Source: Bacteroidota bacterium
GTDB taxonomy: Bacteria; Bacteroidota; Bacteroidia; Chitinophagales; Chitinophagaceae
NCBI GenBank assembly: GCA_018266555.1
Contig: JAFEAF010000018.1
Span: forward strand, 1-64,000
DNA length: 64,000 bases
Direction: 5' to 3'
The translations under genes were made by a program, and so were the position numbers. The notes beneath the pieces are model-generated. The model was not told where the DNA came from. It did not search any database and was given only the letters and a program-made list of their open reading frames with translations. This document shows, piece after piece, positions 35,315 to 44,745 of the stretch (positions are counted from its first letter, which is position 1; each line of letters starts with the position of its first letter).

Positions 35315-36690
35315 AAACAACCGCAGCAGATTTTATTGCAAAGAGCACCATAAAAGCTGCCGATAAAGAACATCGGCGTAAAATCAATTTCAATATTGGT
35401 AAATACGATGCTGCTGTAGTGCAGGGCAAACAACAGTTTGAAGATTTACATGCTGTAAGAGAAAAAGCGAAAAATCTGAAATGGAGAGCCATTGATAAAC
35501 TGGATTATTATCTTGAGACATTTGAAAAAAATATTTCTAGCCGCGGTGCAAAAGTCATCTGGGCAGAAAATACAGAGCAGGCATTGGAAGAAATTGGGAA
35601 AATTTGTGCTGCCAGGAATTGTAAAACCATTGTGAAGAGTAAAAGCATGGTGACTGAAGAAATTCACCTCAATAATTTCCTAAAAGAAAACGGAATTGAA
35701 AGCGTAGAAACTGATTTGGGAGAATATATTCAGCAATTGGATGGGGAGCCCCCATATCATATAGTGACGCCGGCTATGCACAAAAGCAAAGAAGATGTTG
35801 CAAAATTATTTTCAGAAAAATTAGGAACCGATCCCAGGGCCACACCCGAACAAATGACATTGGTCGCCAGATCAATCCTGAGAGAAAAATATGTACAGGC
35901 AGAAATAGGGGTGACCGGGGCCAATTTTATTATTGCAGACATTGGGGCAATTGCCGTTACCGAAAATGAAGGCAATGCACGGCTGAGCAGCGCCTGGCCA
36001 AAAACACATATTGTTATTGTCGGTATTGAAAAAATGATCCCCTCCCTTAATGATCTTTCATTATTTCTTCCATTGCTGGCAACTTACGGCACGGGGCAGA
36101 GGATTACAGTCTATAATACTATTATCTCAGGGCCCCGCCAGGAAAACGAACCGGATGGACCTGAAGAAATGTATGTGATCCTGCTTGACAACGGACGTAC
36201 AAATATTTTGGCTAATGAAAAAGTCAGAGAAAGTTTGTATTGCATTCGTTGCGGCGCTTGCCTGAATGTATGCCCTGTTTATAAAAATATAGGTGGCCAT
36301 TCTTATGGTTCCACATACAGCGGCCCCATCGGATCCGTCATCACGCCACAGATGAAACCTTTAAACGAATGGAAACACCTGAGCTATGCTTCATCTCTAT
36401 GTGGTGCCTGCACTGAAGTGTGCCCCGTAAAAATTAAAATTCATGAATTACTTCTCGAAAATCGCCATGAGTCAGCAGAGGAAGGATTCAGTTCTTATGG
36501 AGAACGAATAGCCTGGAAAGGTTGGAAGCAAGCGATGTTGCATCGCAAACTAATGAACACCGGTACAAGAAAAATGAAAAATTGGGTTGTAAATACACTG
36601 GTAAAAGGATGGAAAAAACATCGTAGTGAATTGGAATTTCCTAAAAAATCATTTAACCAGATGTGGAGAGAAAAGAACCATTCCGGGTAA
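35311..36690 (+). CDS. lutB: LutB-type iron-sulfur protein of lactate oxidation
   Basis: A 459-residue LutB/YkgF-family protein. An N-terminal LUD domain (about residues 60-290) is followed by two 4Fe-4S motifs, CIRCGACLNVCPVY and CGACTEVCPVK (about 310-370), and the C-terminal LutB domain. LutB works with LutA and LutC to oxidise L-lactate to pyruvate. A LutC-like gene is present at 55916, but no LutA is in the window. Translation starts at a GTG overlapping the preceding stop codon. Confidence 0.88.
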   Translation: MKTTAADFIAKSTIKAADKEHRRKINFNIGKYDAAVVQGKQQFEDLHAVREKAKNLKWRAIDKLDYYLETFEKNISSRGAKVIWAENTEQALEEIGKICAARNCKTIVKSKSMVTEEIHLNNFLKENGIESVETDLGEYIQQLDGEPPYHIVTPAMHKSKEDVAKLFSEKLGTDPRATPEQMTLVARSILREKYVQAEIGVTGANFIIADIGAIAVTENEGNARLSSAWPKTHIVIVGIEKMIPSLNDLSLFLPLLATYGTGQRITVYNTIISGPRQENEPDGPEEMYVILLDNGRTNILANEKVRESLYCIRCGACLNVCPVYKNIGGHSYGSTYSGPIGSVITPQMKPLNEWKHLSYASSLCGACTEVCPVKIKIHELLLENRHESAEEGFSSYGERIAWKGWKQAMLHRKLMNTGTRKMKNWVVNTLVKGWKKHRSELEFPKKSFNQMWREKNHSG

Positions 36691-36706
36691 AATTACTTTT
36701 TAAAGG

Positions 36707-37711
36707 TCACACACCTTCCGATACCGGTTGTTCACTGGCGGGCACAGATTTAAAAGCTTTGTTTACTAAGTAAACTCCTAATAAAGCTATTAATCCACCA
36801 ATGCCGATTAACGGGCCCATTTTTTCATGTAGCAATAGCCAGCCTAAAATTATAGCCACTATCGGATTGATATAAGCATAAATAGAAATTTGCTCCGTAG
36901 GCAAACGTTGCAATGCATACATATAACAAATGAATGTAAATATGGAACCAATAAGTATCAGGTATGCTAAACAAGCCCAGGCTTGCCATGGAATAGCTGT
37001 AATCGGAATAGCGTTGCCGGTGAACTTTGTAAGCGTTAACAATAGCGATCCTGAAATCAGCATTTGCAATCCAAGGCTGAAATAAGGATTAAAACTTGCT
37101 GCTTGTTTTTTTGTATATAAAGTTCCAAATGCCCAGGACCAGGTAGCGGCAATTGATAATAATATTCCGAAACGGAAATCCGAATTAAAGAAATCATTGA
37201 AATGCTCATAGAAAATTATACAAACGCCGCTAAATCCGAGTATCAATCCCACAATAGCTTTTGCAGGAATTCTTGATCCTGAAAATAAACCGATTACCAC
37301 CAGCCAGATTGGAAATATAGAACCAATGATGGCTCCCAACCCCGCAGAAATATATTGAACACCCCAGGTACTGAGTCCATTACTCAGACCAAAATTCAGG
37401 ATACCCAGTATCAGGATTGTCCACCACTCTTTTCCCTTCGGAAGTTTGGCTCCTTTTAATAAAAAGAAAATAACATAAATGATCCCGGCGATTAGTTGAC
37501 GAATTCCAGCAAGCTGCAATGCAGGCATTTGTTTCACTCCTTGCTCAGACGCTAACCAGGTAGTGCCCCAAAAAAAACATACCAGCGCCAATGCAAATAT
37601 TGCTTTTGCTTTAGCCCCTTTTTTATGAATAGTCAATGGATTCAGTACAGATAAATGTCTGATGGTATCACCTGTTTGAGACAAAGTTTTTAAAATATCA
37701 AAGCGGGGCAT
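36707..37711 (-). CDS. EamA-family (DMT superfamily) transporter
   Basis: A 334-residue inner-membrane protein with about ten transmembrane helices, arranged as two EamA repeats (about residues 30-165 and 178-320), as in drug/metabolite transporters. Marker segments are FWGTTWLASEQGVKQMPAL in the first repeat and PTEQISIYAYINPIVAIILGW in the second. The substrate is unknown. It stands downstream of purH on the same strand (163-base gap) and is convergent with lutB after 16 bases. Confidence 0.85.
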   Translation of the reverse strand: MPRFDILKTLSQTGDTIRHLSVLNPLTIHKKGAKAKAIFALALVCFFWGTTWLASEQGVKQMPALQLAGIRQLIAGIIYVIFFLLKGAKLPKGKEWWTILILGILNFGLSNGLSTWGVQYISAGLGAIIGSIFPIWLVVIGLFSGSRIPAKAIVGLILGFSGVCIIFYEHFNDFFNSDFRFGILLSIAATWSWAFGTLYTKKQAASFNPYFSLGLQMLISGSLLLTLTKFTGNAIPITAIPWQAWACLAYLILIGSIFTFICYMYALQRLPTEQISIYAYINPIVAIILGWLLLHEKMGPLIGIGGLIALLGVYLVNKAFKSVPASEQPVSEGV

Positions 37712-37790
37712 TGAAGTTTTTAATTTATACTCAGGGTTAAAAAATATATGATACCAGCTTTAGTAATTTTTATCATCATTCCCTGCGACA

Positions 37791-37805
37791 CCTGCCTGAT
37801 CAGCA
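37791..37805. repeat. intergenic copy of the radA CCTGCCTG element
   Basis: CCTGCCTGATCAGCA here differs from the radA segment at 25066-25079 only by one extra A. It sits in the gap between purH and the EamA gene, next to AGCATGCT, a perfect 8-base palindrome. Confidence 0.4.
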
Positions 37806-37874
37806 TGCTGGCTCCTTTTTAGCTACATTAGTTCTGTCCTGCGTTTTATCATTTCACTTTCCCGCTTCTCTTTA

Positions 37875-39410
37875 TCAATGTTTAAAATGTCTCATTCCTG
37901 TCATCACCATTGCCAGGTTATTTTTTACACAGTATTCAATCGAATCTTTATCCCGGACAGAACCGCCGGGTTGAATAAATGATGTAATACCTGCTTCATG
38001 TGAAAGCTTCACACAATCTTCAAACGGGAAAAAAGCATCGCTTGCAAGTACAGCTCCATGCAGGTCAAAATTAAACTGTTTTGCTTTTTCAATTGCCTGT
38101 CGCAAGGCATCAATACGGCTGGTTTGTCCACAGCCTTTTCCAATCAATTGTTTATTTTTAACCAAAGCAATCGCATTTGACTTTAAATGCTTGCAGACCA
38201 GGTTAGCAAATTTCAAATCTTCCTTCTCCATATCAATGGTTTTTCTTCCCCCTACTTCTTTCCATTCGGAAAAATTTCCTTCATCAATAGACTGGATCAA
38301 TATTCCATTTAATAAGGACCGCTGAATTTCCTGTTGGCTACCTGCATCCTGATCCTTGTATCTTAATAAAATTCTGTTTTTCTTCGATTTCAAGACAGAC
38401 AGTGCATCTATATCAAATGACGGCGCTATCAATACCTCAAAAAATATTTCATTAATTGCCTGTGCTGTTGCCAGGTCAATAGCTTTATTACTGACCAATA
38501 CGCCACCGAAAGCAGACTCCGGATCGCCGGCTAATGCAGCGTCCCAACTTTCTTTTACATTATTTCTTTGTGCAATGCCGCAAACATTGGTGTGTTTGAT
38601 GATGGCAAAAACAGCCTCCCCGCTCTCCGGGGGAGCAGGTTGAGCAGCATCAACAATAAGGCTAATTGCAGCATCAACATCCACAAGATTGTTATAGGAT
38701 AATTCTTTACCATTTAACTGGTCAAACAGTTCATTCAGGTCACCAAAAAATTTTGCCTGCTGATGCGGGTTTTCTCCATAGCGAAGCGGCTGCTCTTCTT
38801 TATTAAAAGGCGTGAGAAATGAGGCCTGGTGAAAATAATCGGAGATAGCAGTATCATAAGCTGTGCAAACATCAAATGCTTTGATGGCAAATGTTTTTCT
38901 TTGTTCCAATGAAGTCTCGCCATTTTGTTCTTTCAAAATAATTTCCAGCGCTGCATAATCTTTTTTATTGGCAATCACTACCACATCAGCATGATTTTTT
39001 GCGGCGCCTCTTATCATGGATGGTCCGCCGATGTCAATTTTTTCTATAATGGCTTTCTCATCTGTCGTGGCGGCTACTGTTTCTTCAAACGGGTATAGAT
39101 CAACAATCACCAGGTCAATTTCAGGAATATTATATTGTTTCATTTCCTGCACATGCGTGGCATCATTTCTTTTTCCAAGAATACCGCCGAAAACGGAAGG
39201 ATGCAATGTTTTCACTCTTCCGCCGAGTATAGATGGATAAGTGGTCAATGATTCAACCGGAATAACCTTTATGCCGAGTTGTTCAATGAATTGCTGTGTG
39301 CCGCCTGTTGAGTAAATAGTTACATTAAGTTCGGATAATAATTTTACAATAGGCTCAAGGCCATCTTTGTAAAAAACAGAGATGAGCGCAGACTGAATTC
39401 TTTTGTTCAT
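37875..39410 (-). CDS. purH: bifunctional AICAR formyltransferase/IMP cyclohydrolase
   Basis: A 511-residue enzyme of the last two steps of purine synthesis, formylating AICAR and closing the ring to IMP. The N-terminal MGS-like cyclohydrolase domain (about 1-190) has STGGT and GRVKTLHP. The C-terminal transformylase domain has RYGENPHQQA, KHTN and the final SFIQPGGSVRD. Between SLIVDAA and FAIIKHTN there is a short Pro/Glu-rich insertion (QPAPPESGEA) encoded by a GC-rich palindrome, which is unusual for the family. A perfect 32-bp palindrome lies 16 bases before the start codon. Confidence 0.95.
   Translation of the reverse strand: MNKRIQSALISVFYKDGLEPIVKLLSELNVTIYSTGGTQQFIEQLGIKVIPVESLTTYPSILGGRVKTLHPSVFGGILGKRNDATHVQEMKQYNIPEIDLVIVDLYPFEETVAATTDEKAIIEKIDIGGPSMIRGAAKNHADVVVIANKKDYAALEIILKEQNGETSLEQRKTFAIKAFDVCTAYDTAISDYFHQASFLTPFNKEEQPLRYGENPHQQAKFFGDLNELFDQLNGKELSYNNLVDVDAAISLIVDAAQPAPPESGEAVFAIIKHTNVCGIAQRNNVKESWDAALAGDPESAFGGVLVSNKAIDLATAQAINEIFFEVLIAPSFDIDALSVLKSKKNRILLRYKDQDAGSQQEIQRSLLNGILIQSIDEGNFSEWKEVGGRKTIDMEKEDLKFANLVCKHLKSNAIALVKNKQLIGKGCGQTSRIDALRQAIEKAKQFNFDLHGAVLASDAFFPFEDCVKLSHEAGITSFIQPGGSVRDKDSIEYCVKNNLAMVMTGMRHFKH
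38616..38635. repeat. GC-rich palindrome inside purH
   Basis: CTCCCC and GGGGAG flank GCTCTCCG within purH and encode the APPESGE part of a loop inserted between two conserved segments. The local composition is much richer in G and C than the rest of the gene. Confidence 0.5.
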
Positions 39411-39425
39411 AAATGGAAGTTGAAT

Positions 39426-39457
39426 AGGTATGCCACGGTTCGAACCGTGGCATACCT
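39426..39457. repeat. perfect 32-bp palindrome upstream of purH
   Basis: AGGTATGCCACGGTTC is followed directly by its exact reverse complement GAACCGTGGCATACCT. It lies between the comEC stop (39483) and the purH start (39410), ending 16 bases before the purH ATG. There is no T run on either side, so it is not a standard terminator. It may be an operator, an RNA stem covering the purH leader, or a mobile palindromic element. Confidence 0.8.
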
Positions 39458-39482
39458 CATTGTAAGAATCGCAAAGATAAGT

Positions 39483-41597
39483 TTACTGAAGATTCATTAC
39501 AAAAGCTCCTTTTTCTATTGTGGCGTAAGTCGGAATACCAAGCGAGTTGCAATCTTTTTTCCACCGGGTTACATTCCAGGATGGGACTGAACCGTCGAAC
39601 ACTATTTGTTTGATATCAAATGTTCGGGCAAGCTTCAGAATATCAATACCCGGGTTTTTTGAAATTACCAGCAGATCAACAGGCGTCGGGGTTGCGGATT
39701 CAGAAAAGAAAAAAGAAGTATCAATCAACATGATCTTTTTTGAACCGAAAATAAAATAGTTATTTCCTGCTTGTGTGCTTTTTGTTTTTGGATCAACTGA
39801 AATCCGATGCAATATCCGGGAAGGCTTTAAATGAAAATTTCTTAAAAAATCATCCTGAAGTAAATCATTGTCGCCGGTAAAGCGGTAATCCCTTCCCTGG
39901 ATGATGTCAATCGCTTGCCGTTGCGGTATATTATATACAATGATTTTTTTCTGGCCGTTTCTATTAATAAAAGAAAAAGAGCGAAGGAGCATAAACCCCA
40001 CCAACCCGATCAGCGCTATTTTTAATCCTATTTTACTTTTTTCGAGCAACCAATTTCCTGCTCCGGCAATGATCGTATATAATAACAAAGTTTGAACAAT
40101 ATTGATCTGCAACCCATCCCAAAGGGAATAAGGGAGTGATTCGATTCTTTGAATGTAACTGTTCATCAAACCTATCAGCCAGGATAAAATTTTACCAACC
40201 AACCCGGCGATTGCAGGAATAAAGAATACAGAACACAAAAAAATTTCTCCTAACAAAATCATACTGGATAATGGTACAGCAATGAAATTTGTCAAGAGGA
40301 AATAATTGGGAAATTGATGAAAATGAAAAATACTTAATGGCACGGTGAGTATCTGCGCAGCAATGCTCACCGTATTTAATTTCCAGATGAAATCAACTAT
40401 TTTATTCCGGAAATAAATCCAATTGTAAATCGGACGCATGAAAATTACTATACTGAGTACTGCTGCATAAGAAAGTTGAAAACCGACATCCCACAGCCAA
40501 TACGGGTTATAACATAACAGGATGAATGCTGAAAAAGCCAATGTGTTATAGATTGAAGTTTTCTTTGCGAGGCTTTCCCCGGTTACAATGCAAGTGAACA
40601 TTACTGCGGAACGGATGACGGAGGCCTGGGCGCCCGCCAGCAAACTGAAAAACCAGAGGCCGGCAATGATTGATACCGGGCGAAGCCAGCAAATTTGTTT
40701 TTTGCGTTGCAATGGTTTTAATAAAAGTGATAGCAACCAATACACCAATGCCAGATGCATTCCCGATATGGCGATGATATGTACTACACCGGTGTTCGTG
40801 TAAGATTGAATTAAATTCTGATCCAGGTCATCTTTATACCCGATCAGTAATGCTTCGGCAAGGCCTTGCTCTTTTTCGCCCGGAATGAATTTGCGAATGA
40901 TGCCGATCACTTTTTCCCGGACACTGAATAAAAAATTATTGAACCAATTTCCATTTTTTGTTTCCAGTATTCCAAATTCTTCTGGTTTCAGATATACCTG
41001 GTGTGTTATTCCCTGGAATAGAGCATAGCGTTTGTAATCAAAACCTCCTGGGTTGCCCAGGTTTTTTATTTCCTGTAAAGGTTTACGGAAAATAATCTGT
41101 GAACCATATTTCAAATGTTGTAACAAAGAATCTGCCTGTCCTTCGGGTAAATCTTTTTTAAAATAAAGAATGACCTTTCCTTCTGCAGGGGTTTTCTTTC
41201 CGTTTCGAAACAGGACGTTAACAGTAGCATTTGCTTTAAAGGATTTATTTTTTTCTACCAGGGGCTCTTCCAATGTTACAATCAACGCATCGTTTGGCTG
41301 ATAACTTTTTCCAAACCATTCTTTATTATACCGGATATCCTGATGCCACGATAGCATTGCACCAAGTGATAAAAAAATCAATGCAGAAAAAATCCCGCTA
41401 AACATAGATAGCTTATATCTTTCAAAGGCAGGTATAAAAAAGAAATATGCAAAACCAACAAAACTTACACCAAGAACAGACCAGCAAAAATGAAGGGGAA
41501 CCTGCAGGTACCACTGTGCAATAATTCCTACCGTAAAAGGAATCAGCAGGCGCAGGAAAGGCGACTTTTTCCAAAATGGAATTGAATAGGAAGCCAT
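39483..41597 (-). CDS. comEC: ComEC/Rec2-family DNA uptake channel protein
   Basis: About 704 residues: N-terminal DUF4131 with several transmembrane helices, then the competence domain (GYKDDLDQNLIQSYTNTGVVHIIAISGMHLALV, about residues 245-280, the family signature) and more helices up to about 540. ComEC carries single-stranded DNA across the inner membrane. The C-terminal metallo-beta-lactamase-like part lacks the HxHxDH metal motif (DLLVISKNPGIDI at the expected place), so nuclease activity is doubtful. The ATG at 41597 (MASYSIPF) fits the family better than the one at 41678. ComF and RadA are also in the window. Confidence 0.87.
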   Translation of the reverse strand: MASYSIPFWKKSPFLRLLIPFTVGIIAQWYLQVPLHFCWSVLGVSFVGFAYFFFIPAFERYKLSMFSGIFSALIFLSLGAMLSWHQDIRYNKEWFGKSYQPNDALIVTLEEPLVEKNKSFKANATVNVLFRNGKKTPAEGKVILYFKKDLPEGQADSLLQHLKYGSQIIFRKPLQEIKNLGNPGGFDYKRYALFQGITHQVYLKPEEFGILETKNGNWFNNFLFSVREKVIGIIRKFIPGEKEQGLAEALLIGYKDDLDQNLIQSYTNTGVVHIIAISGMHLALVYWLLSLLLKPLQRKKQICWLRPVSIIAGLWFFSLLAGAQASVIRSAVMFTCIVTGESLAKKTSIYNTLAFSAFILLCYNPYWLWDVGFQLSYAAVLSIVIFMRPIYNWIYFRNKIVDFIWKLNTVSIAAQILTVPLSIFHFHQFPNYFLLTNFIAVPLSSMILLGEIFLCSVFFIPAIAGLVGKILSWLIGLMNSYIQRIESLPYSLWDGLQINIVQTLLLYTIIAGAGNWLLEKSKIGLKIALIGLVGFMLLRSFSFINRNGQKKIIVYNIPQRQAIDIIQGRDYRFTGDNDLLQDDFLRNFHLKPSRILHRISVDPKTKSTQAGNNYFIFGSKKIMLIDTSFFFSESATPTPVDLLVISKNPGIDILKLARTFDIKQIVFDGSVPSWNVTRWKKDCNSLGIPTYATIEKGAFVMNLQ

Positions 41598-41741
41598 TTT
41601 GAAAGTTACATAGATAAACAAAATTTTCAATACTACTTTACGGGTATAGTTAATCAAAATATTTTTGTTTGGGTACACTTTATATTGCTTTTCAACCCGG
41701 GGGATTTCACTTCTGTGTATCTTCGGTATTCAAATATTTTT

Positions 41742-44168
41742 ATGAAAAGAAGTCTTTTGGTTTTTTGTGTTTTTTTTGGTTATTATTGCTTCGGGCAAAC
41801 GTTGAAGGAACTGGAATCTAAACGAGTGCATCTCCCCAATGGATGGAGCCTGACCCCGATTGGAAATACATTGTCATTGGGAGACCTGCCGCTGAATATG
41901 GCGGTTTCAGCATCTAAAAAATACCTGGCTGTTACCAACAACGGGCAAAGCGTTCAATCTCTTCAACTGATAGATGTTAAGAACGAAAGGATACTGGATA
42001 GTGTTATTATTCCAAAATCGTGGTATGGATTAAAATTCAGCACTGACGAAAAATTTCTTTATGCTTCTGGTGGAAATGACAACTGGATTCTTCAATATGC
42101 CGTTACAAATAATAAACTTATATTAAAAGACAGCATCCAACTCGGCAAAAAATGGCCAACAAAAATTTCACCTGCAGGATTGGATATTGACGATGCCCAT
42201 CATTTACTATATGTCGTTACCAAAGAAAATAATTCTCTATACATTGTTAATCTTTCCGATAAAATAGCGGAACAGGCATTAAAGCTTCCTGCGGAAGCGT
42301 ACACCTGCCTTCTTTCCCCGGATAAAAAAATATTATATATCAGCTGCTGGGGATGTGATAAAATATTGTTCTTTGATATAAAACAACAAAAGATAAGTAT
42401 TGAAATCCCGGTAGGTGATAATCCCAATGAACTATGCCAGACAAAAAAGGGTGACTATCTTTTTGTATCCAACGGAAATGATAATTCAGTTTCTGTAATC
42501 AATACAAAAAGAAAAAAAGTGGTTGAGACATTGAATGCTGCATTGTATCCGCATTCACCTCAGGGGTCTACTCCGAATGGCCTGTCGTTAAGCGCTGATG
42601 AAAAAACATTGTATATCGCCAATGCAGATAATAATTGTGTAGCCGTATTTGATATCAGCCGCCCCGGCTTCAGTAAAAGCAAAGGATTTATCCCTACGGG
42701 TTGGTATCCTACGGGTGTGAAAGTGATAAATAAGAAACTCTGGGTCACAAATGGTAAAGGATTTACATCCATGGCAAATCCGTATGGGCCAAACCCGGCT
42801 CGGAAAAAAGAAGAAGTAATATACCAGGGTGGAGACCCAAACAAACCGATAGACGAACAATACATCGCCGGATTATTTAAAGGAACGATGAGTATTATAA
42901 ATGAACCGGTGGCAAAGCAATTGAGTGTATATTCACAGGCAGTGTACCATAATTCCCCATATTCTAAAGGCAAAGAGATGATCAGTAATGGAGAAGCGGG
43001 AAATCCCGTTCCCATGAAAGTAGGTGGAGTTTCACCTATCAAATATGTGTTTTATATTATTAAAGAAAACAGAACCTATGACCAGGTACTTGGTGATATG
43101 CAAGAAGGTAATGGGGACACTTCATTAGTTTTATTTGGAGAAAAGACCACTCCTAATCTTCATAAGATTGCAAAGGAATTTGTATTGCTCGATAATTTTT
43201 ATTGTGATGGAGAAGTAAGCGCTGATGGACATGAGTGGACCATGGGTGCATATGCAACAGATTATTTGGAAAAAACATGGCCAACCAGTTATGGTGGAAG
43301 AGGGGGGGAATACGACAGCGAAGGAGGAAGAAAAATTGCCAACAATAAAGTTTATTTATGGGATCAATGCAAGCAAAAAAATATTTCTTATCGCAGCTAT
43401 GGCGAATTTGTTGATGATGATAAAACAGGTATTGATGTTTTGAAGGGGCACTTTTCAACCACCTTTACCGGTTGGAATCTTTCAGTGTACGACACCACCC
43501 GTTTTTATCAATGGAAAAATGAATTTGATTCTTTACTAAAAATAAATGCCGTTCCGCAATTCAATACAATACGCTTTCCGAACGATCATACGGAAGGAAT
43601 GCGCAAAGGGAAGCTTACTCCATTTGCACATGCAGCTGATAATGACCTGGCTTGCGGTATGTTTCTTGATTATTTAAGCAAGAGCTCCATCTGGAATGAA
43701 AGTGTAGTGTTTATAATAGAAGATGATGCACAGAATGGACCAGATCATGTAGATGCACACAGGACTACAGCGTATGTGGCCGGTGGATTTGTAAAAAGAA
43801 AATTTGTAGATCACACTATGTATTCCACTTCTTCCATGTTACGCACCATAGAATTGATATTAGGACTGGATCCGATGTCGCAATATGATGCAGCAGCAGA
43901 GCCAATGTGGCGTTGTTTCTCCAATACGGCTGATCTCACACCATACAATTTTGTTTCTGCCAATGTCAATCTAACAGATCGGAATGTAGCAGTGAATGAA
44001 TGGCAGCGCCGTTCGGAAAAATTCAATTTTGCCAAGGAAGATGCCATACCCGATATGCAGTTTAATGAAGTGTTATGGTACGGAATAAAAGGAGATCATG
44101 TTCCGCTGCCGGCACCCAGGAGGGCTGCATTTTTTAAAATGACGAAAAAGATTGAAGATGACGACTGA
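41742..44168 (+). CDS. exported YncE-type propeller / phosphoesterase fusion
   Basis: An 808-residue protein with a signal peptide (about 1-18, ending YCFGQ). Residues about 40-330 form a YncE-like beta propeller (LSADEKTLYIANADNNCVAV repeats), and about 400-800 form an alkaline-phosphatase-superfamily phosphoesterase (PF04185 type), starting KENRTYDQVLGDMQ and containing EDDAQNGPDHVDAHRTTAYV near its metal site. It probably hydrolyses a phosphate ester or phospholipid in the periplasm. I used ATG 41742, which begins the signal peptide; the ATG at 41685 adds 19 unlikely residues, and a TATCTTCG -7-like box lies between them at 41718. It is divergent from comEC. Confidence 0.85.
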   Translation: MKRSLLVFCVFFGYYCFGQTLKELESKRVHLPNGWSLTPIGNTLSLGDLPLNMAVSASKKYLAVTNNGQSVQSLQLIDVKNERILDSVIIPKSWYGLKFSTDEKFLYASGGNDNWILQYAVTNNKLILKDSIQLGKKWPTKISPAGLDIDDAHHLLYVVTKENNSLYIVNLSDKIAEQALKLPAEAYTCLLSPDKKILYISCWGCDKILFFDIKQQKISIEIPVGDNPNELCQTKKGDYLFVSNGNDNSVSVINTKRKKVVETLNAALYPHSPQGSTPNGLSLSADEKTLYIANADNNCVAVFDISRPGFSKSKGFIPTGWYPTGVKVINKKLWVTNGKGFTSMANPYGPNPARKKEEVIYQGGDPNKPIDEQYIAGLFKGTMSIINEPVAKQLSVYSQAVYHNSPYSKGKEMISNGEAGNPVPMKVGGVSPIKYVFYIIKENRTYDQVLGDMQEGNGDTSLVLFGEKTTPNLHKIAKEFVLLDNFYCDGEVSADGHEWTMGAYATDYLEKTWPTSYGGRGGEYDSEGGRKIANNKVYLWDQCKQKNISYRSYGEFVDDDKTGIDVLKGHFSTTFTGWNLSVYDTTRFYQWKNEFDSLLKINAVPQFNTIRFPNDHTEGMRKGKLTPFAHAADNDLACGMFLDYLSKSSIWNESVVFIIEDDAQNGPDHVDAHRTTAYVAGGFVKRKFVDHTMYSTSSMLRTIELILGLDPMSQYDAAAEPMWRCFSNTADLTPYNFVSANVNLTDRNVAVNEWQRRSEKFNFAKEDAIPDMQFNEVLWYGIKGDHVPLPAPRRAAFFKMTKKIEDDD

Positions 44169-44219
44169 TTATACCGGTTACAATCCGGGATAGGATTTGA
44201 AACCAAGGCACGGGCTACT

Positions 44220-44711
44220 TTAAGAAAGTAATTTCTTTACATAAGCAATCTGTCCAATATGGTAAATATCATGTTGTATCAACCCATTCAGCATGAAGCG
44301 AAAATTAAAATTTCGAAAATGAACTTTTTCTTTCAGCCATTCATCCTCTTTGGACTGTAATGCTTCAATAATATGTTCATGTATGGTTCTGAATTCATCT
44401 AATCCTTTTTGCCAGCTGTGAATTGATGGATTGATATCTCTCCAGTCACGACTTTGAATTTCTTCAATCAGTTTTTTATCGGCCTGATCAATCTGTTTTA
44501 AACAAAACTCACTCCAGGTGATCATGTGATACAGCAAATCTGCAATAGAATGCGAACCAGCATTGGGCTTACCTGATGACAAAGCAGGTTTTTTAAAAAC
44601 AATTTTCGGGTCGATTTCATTCAGTATCGAAAACACCGGTCTGCCAAACCAGGGTTCGCCGTTTAAAACATTTTGAATGTTACGGATGATTGATTGAGTT
44701 TCTTTATTCAC
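44220..44711 (-). CDS. DinB-family (DfsB-like) four-helix protein
   Basis: A 163-residue four-helix-bundle protein of the DinB/YfiT superfamily. Likely metal-binding histidines are in HSIADLLYHMITWSE and HDIYHIGQIAYVKKLL at the C-terminus. Members are thiol transferases or have unknown roles; this is not the DinB DNA polymerase. It lies 34 bases downstream of a small HTH gene on the same strand and is convergent with the phosphoesterase gene. Confidence 0.82.
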   Translation of the reverse strand: MNKETQSIIRNIQNVLNGEPWFGRPVFSILNEIDPKIVFKKPALSSGKPNAGSHSIADLLYHMITWSEFCLKQIDQADKKLIEEIQSRDWRDINPSIHSWQKGLDEFRTIHEHIIEALQSKEDEWLKEKVHFRNFNFRFMLNGLIQHDIYHIGQIAYVKKLLS

Positions 44712-44745
44712 AGGGCTAAGTTAAGCTGAAAGGTTTTTTCCGCTG

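Noticed and set aside
42560-43042. 160-codon minus-strand open frame inside the propeller/phosphoesterase gene
   Set aside because: Antisense shadow of a clear protein; no start context and no recognisable domain.
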